In this document: positions 57,745 to 64,000 of the stretch, in pieces | How the letters are laid out: the number at the start of each line of letters is the position of its first letter | How positions within the stretch are numbered: position 1 is the first letter of the stretch | Source of the DNA: Candidatus Obscuribacter sp. | GTDB lineage: Bacteria > Cyanobacteriota > Vampirovibrionia > Obscuribacterales > Obscuribacteraceae | Assembly: GCA_016712465.1 (NCBI GenBank) | Contig: JADJQZ010000001.1 | Span: 930,001-994,000 of the forward strand | Length of the DNA: 64,000 nucleotides | Direction of reading: 5' to 3' | Notes under the pieces: model-generated | The model's database searches: none | Seen by the model: the letters and a program-made list of their open reading frames with translations, nothing else | What the model was told of the DNA's origin: nothing | Position numbers and translations under genes: made by a program

Positions 57745-59703
57745 TCAAGGGCGGTGCTCTACATTAGCCTTCACCAGAGGTGCCAGTTCTTGCGCTCTTT
57801 TGAAATAGGTTTCTGCTTCTGCCGGCTTACCCATACGAATTAGCAAGCTGCCGTAACTGTTGAGGCTCCGGCTCAATAGGTCGAGGTCTTTCTTGGGCAG
57901 ATTTTCGGCTGTTTTGATGGCTTTCTCCAGCTCAACTTTCGCCTGGTCGAAATTCCCTTCGTCGCGGTCCAACTGTCCCAGATCCACCAGGGCCATGGTT
58001 CGTTTTCGCTCATCGGAGCGGGCCGCCCCTTCGTAGATTTTTAGTGCTTCTTGCAGCAGGGGGCGCACCTTGTTTTGCCGTTCCTGCCGGTGGTAGCATT
58101 CGGCCAGCATGACGTTCAAGTCGGCCACCAGAGCGTCTTGCTTGCCCAGTAAGTCACTCATTATCTGCTTGGCGCGCAGCAATATTACTTCCGCTCTCTG
58201 GTCTTTTGACTGGCTGGCCAGACCGTTCACGGCATGTCTGAGCCGGTCGATTACATAGGGGGCAATCACACGGTTGACGCTACTTGTGGCATTACTGTCG
58301 CCCGCTTCCAGTTCGTCCAGATCCTTTTCCAATCTGTCGCACATATTTACTATGATTTCTTCATGGGTGAGGGCAATGAGATCACTAACCCGCTCCAGGT
58401 CTTCGAACATACGTGCTTTCTTGTAGAGATTGTATTCAAAATTGAGACAGGTGAGCAGTCTTGCTCTGTTGCTGAACTTGGTTGTGGCGGTGTGCTCCGT
58501 GTGCTGTAGTATGGCGCGGGAAAGTTCATACCAGTGCCAATCCATGCATGTCTGGGCCATTGTGGTTTCGGCGTTCCAGATGGTCTTTTCCAGCACTGTG
58601 CCTTTGTCATTGTCGGCGCCGTCATCGACAATCATGTAGGAAAGTACGGCTGCCAAAAGCACAAAGAGCGTCCAGAAGGCATAGCGAAGGCGCTTCATCT
58701 CTCGCTTTTGCTTGGTAGGGTGCTCCACTTGCTTTATTTTCATTGAGCCTGATTCAGGCAAAATGGTCGGCAGATCGGAAAGTATTTCTGCGGCCGACTG
58801 GTACCTGTCTATGGGGCGCTTTTCCAGACAGCGAAAGACCAGGGCTTCAATACTGGGGTCGATCTTCAGTTCCGGGGCTGCTTTGCTGAAGGGCTCGGGC
58901 TTGCCTGAGACATGCAGAGCCATGGTTTCATAGGCGGTGCTGCCCACAATGGGCGGCTTGCCTGTCAGGCTTTCGTACATGAGGCATCCCAGGGAATAGA
59001 TGTCCGAGCGGTTGTCCAGGCTTTTGCCGGTGCACTGCTCCGGGCTCATATAGAGCGGCGAGCCGAAGACTTCACCGGTCTGAGTCAACTGCAGTTGCTG
59101 CAAACCGGTTTTATTCATCAGTTTGGCGATGCCGAAATCGACTATCTTCAAGTGTTCATGGCCGTTTTCGTCCGGAACCAGGCAGATGTTGCTGGGCTTC
59201 AAGTCCCGGTGAATGACGCCGTGTTTGTGGGCGTTTTCCAGAGCCAGGCAGGCCTGCCGGAAAAGTCGCACGGCCCGGTCGGCGTTCAAATGACCTTCCG
59301 TTTCAAGCACATCGGCCAGGGTCTTGCCCTCCAGGCAGTCCATGACCAGATAGGCCTGTTCGCCAAAGATGCCGAAGTCGTAGATGCTGATAATATTTGG
59401 ATGATTGAGGAGGCTGGCTGATTTTGCTTCCTGTTTAAAGCGCTCGATGGCGATGGCTTCCGCATCGCCCTGCAAAACTTTGATGGCGACAATGCGATCC
59501 ATGAGGCGATGGCGGGCCCGGTAGACAACGCTCATGCCGCCTTTGCCCAAAATCGACAAGATTTCGTACTGTCCGGCGAATATATGACCGGGACCGAGGG
59601 TACTTTTGTGCTGGTTCTCATCCAGAATCAGGTCAGCGTCGTCTTTGGGACATTTGCTGATATCGTCAGCGAAGTTAGTAAGACAGGTGGGGCAGATTTT
59701 CAA
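57745..59703 (-). CDS. Membrane Ser/Thr protein kinase with zinc-ribbon and TPR tail
   Basis: 652 residues starting at TTG (GGTGA upstream). The N-terminus has a Cys motif (CPTC and a third Cys at 18) like a degenerate zinc ribbon. The kinase domain (about 46-310) has LGKGGMSVVYRA, Lys75 in VAIKVL, HRDLKPSNI (165-173), DFG (189-191) and GSPLYMSPEQC; it looks active. One membrane helix follows (YAFWTLFVLLAAVLSYMIV, about 350-370). The rest is extracytoplasmic TPR-like repeats (RQNKVRPLLQEALKIYEGA, NFDQAKVELEKAIKTAENL). It probably senses or binds something outside through the TPRs and phosphorylates inside. Activation segment and substrate-binding motifs resemble those of the REC-kinase at 46574. 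Confidence 0.94.
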   Translation of the reverse strand: MKICPTCLTNFADDISKCPKDDADLILDENQHKSTLGPGHIFAGQYEILSILGKGGMSVVYRARHRLMDRIVAIKVLQGDAEAIAIERFKQEAKSASLLNHPNIISIYDFGIFGEQAYLVMDCLEGKTLADVLETEGHLNADRAVRLFRQACLALENAHKHGVIHRDLKPSNICLVPDENGHEHLKIVDFGIAKLMNKTGLQQLQLTQTGEVFGSPLYMSPEQCTGKSLDNRSDIYSLGCLMYESLTGKPPIVGSTAYETMALHVSGKPEPFSKAAPELKIDPSIEALVFRCLEKRPIDRYQSAAEILSDLPTILPESGSMKIKQVEHPTKQKREMKRLRYAFWTLFVLLAAVLSYMIVDDGADNDKGTVLEKTIWNAETTMAQTCMDWHWYELSRAILQHTEHTATTKFSNRARLLTCLNFEYNLYKKARMFEDLERVSDLIALTHEEIIVNMCDRLEKDLDELEAGDSNATSSVNRVIAPYVIDRLRHAVNGLASQSKDQRAEVILLRAKQIMSDLLGKQDALVADLNVMLAECYHRQERQNKVRPLLQEALKIYEGAARSDERKRTMALVDLGQLDRDEGNFDQAKVELEKAIKTAENLPKKDLDLLSRSLNSYGSLLIRMGKPAEAETYFKRAQELAPLVKANVEHRP

Positions 59704-59785
59704 GCTTCACCGAGGCGCTCATCTAATAACCAACAGTTAACAGCTATTTATAGCTGCCCTGGATATTCCACGCAAGCGTCCTTTC

Positions 59786-60886
59786 CTATCGAAGCGAAGA
59801 GGCTATGGTTTTCACATATAGGCCGGGCATGCTGCCGTGGGGGCCCTGCTTGCCGTCCGTCACATCGCTGCGTTTGAAAACTATGGATTTATTAGCCATT
59901 TGCTCCGGCTGTAGAGGTCTATTAGCATTTCCCTGGTCTACCAGTAGACCCTCCTGAGGGAGACTCCGTTCTCCCAGTATTTGTTTGATGGTTTTAAGCT
60001 GCCTCTGACTTTCTCCACTGGTACCGTGATAGATGTTGGTGAAGCGCTTTTCTCCCCGGGCCAGGGCCGTTGCATTAGTCCTGAGCCAGCCTTCCATGCC
60101 GGCGGGGTTATAGGCTGAGTCCAGCAAGGTGAGACTTTTTACTTTCGGTCCCAGGGTGCCATCGGCCAGCATTTTCTCGGTGGGATTGTAGCCGGCGGAA
60201 TGGGAGATTATGCCGATGTTCTCTATGTCTTTTAGTTTCTTGCCCTGTAGCCCCGGTGTCTTGTCCAATATTTCTTGCAGCATGCCTGCATACATGCCCG
60301 GCTTGCTCAAATTCCCTTGTCTGCCGCTTTCAGCCCCTGGCGATTGTTGCCATTCCGGCACGACCAGAACGGTATTGGGCGGCGCACCGGCGATCTGTTC
60401 GCCCAGTTTGGCGTCTCTGTAAGATTTCCCGGCTGTGGTGTTCCAGCCGTGGTTGTAGATCATTAGATTGACCGGCTTGCCGGGGTCAAAGCCCCGGGGC
60501 AGATAGACTAAGGCATCGGGGTGTCCGTGCCGGTCGGAGTTATGCTTTAGATTCATCTCCCAGGCTCTGGCCGGAGCCTCCCCTTCCGGCTTCGTTTGAT
60601 TGGGCCGGTCTCCCTGAAAATCCTTGCTGTTTCCGCGTTCCTGTGCCTGAGCCAGGATGATTGTCTCTCTCTTCAAAGCGCTGCCTGTGTCCATAACATC
60701 TACTCGGGGCAGATTGGCGGAGCCCTGGTCTGTGGGCTTTGGCAAATCACTGAAGCCCCGATAAAGCTCAAGACTATTGAAGGCAGGCTGGGTGTCTTTA
60801 CTCAAGTGTAAGCGCGACTCAAGGTTGCTATCTTGAGCGGTAGCGGCAGTCGATTCGTTCGCTGGATGGGTGCCTCTGGCGGACAT
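59786..60886 (-). CDS. Alpha/beta-hydrolase-fold protein with disordered N-terminus
   Basis: 366 residues, ATG with CGGAG 6 bases upstream. No signal peptide. The first ~110 residues are polar and low in complexity. The hydrolase core: beta strand with oxyanion motif NLMIYNHGW (His146), nucleophile Ser230 in GIISHSAGYNP (the usual G-x-S-x-G has Ser in the first place here), Asp256 in LLDSAYN, and a C-terminal His in GPHGSMPG near 349. Esterase or lipase activity is plausible; substrate unknown. It follows the kinase gene on the same strand (82 bases away), so its product could be linked to it. Confidence 0.78.
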   Translation of the reverse strand: MSARGTHPANESTAATAQDSNLESRLHLSKDTQPAFNSLELYRGFSDLPKPTDQGSANLPRVDVMDTGSALKRETIILAQAQERGNSKDFQGDRPNQTKPEGEAPARAWEMNLKHNSDRHGHPDALVYLPRGFDPGKPVNLMIYNHGWNTTAGKSYRDAKLGEQIAGAPPNTVLVVPEWQQSPGAESGRQGNLSKPGMYAGMLQEILDKTPGLQGKKLKDIENIGIISHSAGYNPTEKMLADGTLGPKVKSLTLLDSAYNPAGMEGWLRTNATALARGEKRFTNIYHGTSGESQRQLKTIKQILGERSLPQEGLLVDQGNANRPLQPEQMANKSIVFKRSDVTDGKQGPHGSMPGLYVKTIASSLR

Positions 60887-60990
60887 AGTAAGCTCCGAGA
60901 ATTCGAAATTTGAATCAGCCCAACTTCTGGAGAGTAGGGCTCAGCTAATGAAAAAATCGTGAAACTCCCGGGATCTCGCCGCTATCCTTA

Positions 60991-61650
60991 TCAGACCGAG
61001 CTGACTTTGCAGAAGCAATAGAGAAATTGTTGAGTGGTGCCGAAAGGCGTGCCGTGCAGTTCCGTGTCGGCTTGCACCAGCTTGAACTTGACCCCGAACT
61101 GATCATGCAGGGATTGACTGTCATAGTTGACCACGTTCAAGCCGGAACATTGCTTCGGACCATCAGGGCCGAAGGTGGCTACTATGACATGACCGCCGGG
61201 TTTGACGGCATGCAGAGCCTGTCTGACATAGGCCTTTCGATCTTGATCTGCCGTCAGAAAGTGAAAGACAGCTCGGTCATGCCAGATGTCAAATCGAGAG
61301 GGTGGAAGCTCCACCTTTGTGATGTCGGCTCTCAGCCAATTGATTGATGGGCAGTTGCTTTTCTGTTCCACCCTCGTTCTTGCCACATCCAGGGCTGCTT
61401 GAGATATGTCCAGCACTGTCAGATCTGTGCGACCGCTTTTGACCAGGTCGTCTATGAGGGTGGAATGCCCGCCGCCGATATCGACTATTGAGGCACTATG
61501 GTGCGGGTCGGCGCGCTCGATAAGGGTTAGCGAGCGCTCCAGATGTGGGCGAAACCAGCTGACGCCGTCCACCGGCTTAGTCGTATAGACCCTGTCCCAA
61601 TGCTCTTGTGGGTCAAGATCCGGCCGGTCGCCCTTTGCACTTGCCGCCAT
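60991..61650 (-). CDS. Class I SAM-dependent methyltransferase
   Basis: 219 residues; ATG with AGGG 6 bases upstream. Motif I SIVDIGGGHSTLIDDLV, motif II LTVLDISQAALDVA, then WLRADITKV and FDIWHDRAVFHFL. The N-terminal HWDRVYTTKPVDGVSWFRPH is typical of a small-molecule methyltransferase group (thiopurine/tellurite type in layout). Substrate not predictable. Cytoplasmic. It lies downstream of a small unknown gene on the same strand with 41 bases between. Confidence 0.9.
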   Translation of the reverse strand: MAASAKGDRPDLDPQEHWDRVYTTKPVDGVSWFRPHLERSLTLIERADPHHSASIVDIGGGHSTLIDDLVKSGRTDLTVLDISQAALDVARTRVEQKSNCPSINWLRADITKVELPPSRFDIWHDRAVFHFLTADQDRKAYVRQALHAVKPGGHVIVATFGPDGPKQCSGLNVVNYDSQSLHDQFGVKFKLVQADTELHGTPFGTTQQFLYCFCKVSSV

Positions 61651-61691
61651 TTTTTACCCTGCCTATGTCCTCAAGCATTGCTATTTTAGCC

Positions 61692-61958
61692 TTATTGGCC
61701 CTTTTTATCCTCAAGAAGCTCCTGGCTGGACGGAAAGCCAAGGGTCACGCATTTTGCGTCATATTCTTCAGCGGTCAACATTTGGTCCATCAGGGCATTA
61801 ATGCCATGATTTCTGGTGGGGTCGGCAAAGCTCAGGAGTCGCTCCTGCAAGTGGTGGCAGGTTTCCACCGCCGCCCCATCTTTCCCGTCTCCGGCTTGCG
61901 GATGGACCTTTTCACTAAGGGGCGGTTCCGGAGTTTTCGGCACATCTCTGTCTAGCAT
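61692..61958 (-). CDS. Small conserved-looking protein of unknown function
   Basis: 88 residues, ATG preceded by AAGAGGA at proper distance, which supports it being a real gene. Residues 1-30 are Pro/Lys-rich. The rest is helical (LLSFADPTRNHGINALMDQM, LTAEEYDAKC). No family recognised. It lies just upstream of the methyltransferase on the same strand and is probably co-transcribed with it. Confidence 0.65.
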   Translation of the reverse strand: MLDRDVPKTPEPPLSEKVHPQAGDGKDGAAVETCHHLQERLLSFADPTRNHGINALMDQMLTAEEYDAKCVTLGFPSSQELLEDKKGQ

Positions 61959-62044
61959 AGTTATTCCTCTTAAGTTAAGCTGGTTGGCTGTCCAAATTGA
62001 AACTTCAGGGGGCAGCTTAGGCTTGAGGGCGTGAGACTATCGTG

Positions 62045-62067
62045 AAAAAGGACGGCGGAAAACCGCC
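62045..62067 (-). terminator. Rho-independent terminator of TPR gene
   Basis: On the minus strand GGCGG, loop TTTT, CCGCC, then GTCCTTTTT. The stem is only five G-C pairs but stable. It lies 20 bases after the stop of the gene at 62088. Confidence 0.6.
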
Positions 62068-62087
62068 ACCCCATGGGAATTCCCGCC

Positions 62088-62996
62088 TCAGTCGCGCTCA
62101 GCTTGTTGACGATCGCGCCGGGCCAAGTCTTTCTGTCCCAGTTTGTCGTACAGATTGGCTCGCTCAATCAGCAGGGAGGCCGTGGAGAGACTCTTTATGG
62201 CTCTTGTGTAGTCGTCTATGGCGCCTTTCGTGTCGCCGGCTTCAGCTTTCATCTTTGCTCGTTTGTGCAGGGCGGCATCGTCGTTGGGATGGGCTACCAG
62301 CATCTGATCGAGCATGGCAATGGCTTCTTTCTTCTGCCCACTTTTGCTCAGGCACTGAATTTGACGGTACTTGATACCGTCGTCGTTCTTGATTTTTTCT
62401 GCCTGCCTGTAGACGGACAGCGCCTCTTTGTAGTTGCCCTGATTTTCCAGCACCGAGCCCTTCATGAGCAGTACTTCCAGCTTGTTAGGCTCGTACTTAA
62501 TCAGTTGCTCAATGTCGGCCAGGGCTTCTTTATGGCGGTTCAGGCTGGTCAGAGCCACCGCTCTTTCGCGGTAGGCAGTAGGTGATGGTTGCTTGGCCTG
62601 AATGGCTTTGGTGGCCATCTTCAGTGCTTCCGGATAATCGCCGTTTATGTTGGCGCAATCGGCAAGGTGTCTGTATGCTTCACCACATTCCGGGTCTATT
62701 GCCACCGCTTGCTGATAATACTTGATGGCTACGGGAAAGCCGCGGCTCAGCGCCTGTGAATTGTCGTCCGCATTCAGATAGGTGCTGCCCAGAAGGCACA
62801 GCACGTGAGTACTCTTAGGGCTGCCGGTCAGAACGCTTTTGAGGATCTGTCGGGCTTCTGCATAATGTCCGCGGGACATCATAAAATTTGCCTTTGCCAC
62901 CAGTCGCTCGGACGTGTCGGCAGCCTGCGCCACTGTCGAAAACGTACCTTGAACAAGGATGAGAAGTACCAGGCTGAGCGAGGTTCGGATGGGCAC
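62088..62996 (-). CDS. Secreted TPR protein
   Basis: 302 residues, GTG with AGGAGG 8 bases upstream. Signal peptide SLSLVLLILVQGTFSTVAQA with an Ala-x-Ala cleavage site. The remainder is about seven TPRs, for example RGHYAEARQILKSVLTGSP, YYQQAVAIDPECGEAYRHLA and GDTKGAIDDYTRAIKSLS. Probably periplasmic scaffold. It lies 47 bases after the EamA transporter on the same strand. No enzymatic part. Confidence 0.9.
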   Translation of the reverse strand: MPIRTSLSLVLLILVQGTFSTVAQAADTSERLVAKANFMMSRGHYAEARQILKSVLTGSPKSTHVLCLLGSTYLNADDNSQALSRGFPVAIKYYQQAVAIDPECGEAYRHLADCANINGDYPEALKMATKAIQAKQPSPTAYRERAVALTSLNRHKEALADIEQLIKYEPNKLEVLLMKGSVLENQGNYKEALSVYRQAEKIKNDDGIKYRQIQCLSKSGQKKEAIAMLDQMLVAHPNDDAALHKRAKMKAEAGDTKGAIDDYTRAIKSLSTASLLIERANLYDKLGQKDLARRDRQQAERD

Positions 62997-63043
62997 GGGG
63001 CGGCCCTCCTGGGGGGTGTACTTATCATCTTACACCCCGATCT

Positions 63044-63985
63044 TCAGTCTGTCGGCTCCGGCTGTCTAGTTTCCAGCGGCGGCGGCCGGTCGGCCTTGAT
63101 GACGAAGATGCCGGAAGCCGTCACCAGCAAGGCTCCCAGCACTGTGGTCAGGGTGGGAATTTTGGCAAATATGAGAGCGTCGAAGCCGCTGGCCCAGATA
63201 AGCGAGCTATAGTTGAGGGGGGCAACGGTGGAAGCGGGGGCATGTTTGTAGGCTTCCGTCATGAAGATTTGCGCAATACCACCAGTGATACCAATGCCGA
63301 TGAGAATGGCGGCATCGGTGGGTCCCGGCATGGTGAACTGAAAGGGCATGGTGAGAAGACCAACCAGGGTACAGGCGGTCATAAAATAAGAAACAATAGT
63401 GATGCTCTTTTCCGTTTCGCTCATGCGCCTCAGCTCAATGGCCACGAAACCGGCACCCAGGGCTGAACCAAGTGCAATGAGGGCGCCGCTCAAACTGTGG
63501 TTGACATGCGGTTGCAGCATATAGAGCACGCCCCCGAAACCAAGCATGACGGCGGCCAGTTTCTTGAATGAGATGGTTTCTTTCAGCAGGAAGATGGAAA
63601 AGACCGTGGTGATTAGCGGCGCCGAGTAAAAGAAACTGGTGGCTTCCGAAAGCGGCAAAAGTTTGAGCGCTTCAATGCAGAGAAAGGCCGAGACCAGACC
63701 CATGGTGGAGCGGGTCAGGTGCATGAGGGGCTTTTGGGTCTGAAAGACTTTCAAGCCGCCGTTGGCAATAATGGCCGGCAAGAGCGGAATGAGGGCAAAG
63801 AAACTGCGACAAAAGAGGATTTCGCCGGCCGGATAGGCCTTGCCCAGGAGCTTTATGAGGGCAAACATGAGGGAGAAGATGGCGGAACTGGCCAGGGCCA
63901 GGCGCACTGCCGTGTGCACCGAGGTGGTGGGGCTGCCCTGTTCGGCTTGCTTGAGACTGTTTTCCGGTTCCGCGCTGGTTTCCAT
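63044..63985 (-). CDS. EamA/DMT-family membrane transporter
   Basis: 313 residues with ten hydrophobic segments in two homologous halves (VRLALASSAIFSLMFALIKLL, EAIKLLPLSEATSFFYSAPL-like helix 3-4 region; second half ELRRMSETEKSITIVSYFM, LIGIGITGGIAQIFMTEAYK). The family motif APLNYSSLIWASGFDALIF marks the last helices of drug/metabolite exporters. The N-terminus is cytoplasmic. Substrate unknown. Its start lies 15 bases from the window edge, so the upstream neighbour is not visible. The TPR gene follows. Confidence 0.93.
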   Translation of the reverse strand: METSAEPENSLKQAEQGSPTTSVHTAVRLALASSAIFSLMFALIKLLGKAYPAGEILFCRSFFALIPLLPAIIANGGLKVFQTQKPLMHLTRSTMGLVSAFLCIEALKLLPLSEATSFFYSAPLITTVFSIFLLKETISFKKLAAVMLGFGGVLYMLQPHVNHSLSGALIALGSALGAGFVAIELRRMSETEKSITIVSYFMTACTLVGLLTMPFQFTMPGPTDAAILIGIGITGGIAQIFMTEAYKHAPASTVAPLNYSSLIWASGFDALIFAKIPTLTTVLGALLVTASGIFVIKADRPPPLETRQPEPTD

Positions 63986-64000
63986 GAGCCAATTATGGCA

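Overview
The window is chromosomal DNA of an uncultured-looking bacterium of moderate GC content. I see no phage, transposase, IS element, CRISPR array or rRNA. About 50 protein genes and one tRNA gene fill it on both strands. The gene style resembles what I remember of large-genome, non-photosynthetic relatives of Cyanobacteria (Vampirovibrionia/Obscuribacterales): long proteins without homologues I can name, Hanks-type kinases with TPR tails, WG repeats, many hybrid histidine kinases, a B12-dependent ribonucleotide reductase and TTG/GTG starts. That placement is an impression from memory, not a result; a marker-gene tree would decide it.

Layout. 1-2345 (minus): xseA-xseB for exonuclease VII, then the 5' part of a TPR protein that appears to lead into an AAA+ ATPase and runs off the edge. 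2991-8520: a PD-(D/E)XK-like nuclease, a ferritin-like protein, two small structural or membrane proteins (one with a histidine-rich N-terminus), an aldo/keto reductase and a ferredoxin/flavodoxin-NADP reductase of thioredoxin-reductase type. 8683-16546: a signalling block with a NarL-type regulator, a REC-histidine kinase, a redoxin plus hybrid-kinase operon, a lone receiver and a REC-Hpt-pseudoREC protein. 16791-19540: class II ribonucleotide reductase and dCTP deaminase, both deoxynucleotide supply. 19558-23375: a TPR protein and a large unknown protein. 23515-25799: comEC for DNA uptake, broken in two by one base.

25861-32548 (minus): an AAA+ ATPase and a MoxR / DUF58 / transglutaminase operon. 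32963-39571: glyQ, a phosphodiester-glycosidase-like secreted protein, a ROK sugar kinase, a YhcC-type radical SAM protein, tRNA-Glu(UUC), and a protein made of four tandem MshEN-like (candidate c-di-GMP-binding) units. 39662-47953: a membrane VIT/VWA-like protein, a very large hybrid kinase, and a receiver domain fused to a Ser/Thr kinase. 48229-57738: a papain-like candidate, unknown proteins, a 1357-residue WG-repeat protein and a calpain-like protein that seems to lack its catalytic cysteine. 57745-63985 (minus): a TPR-tailed Ser/Thr kinase, an alpha/beta hydrolase, a methyltransferase, a small unknown, a TPR protein and an EamA transporter.

The strongest leads are the REC-Ser/Thr kinase fusion (46574-47953), which looks like a NarL regulator whose DNA-binding half was replaced by a kinase; the tandem MshEN protein (38336-39571); the pseudo-receiver at 15143-16546; and two genes (comEC and the hybrid kinase at 10702-13775) each split by loss of a single base at a G run. 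Those splits may be real or may be assembly errors. No single locus here is clearly a new complete system.
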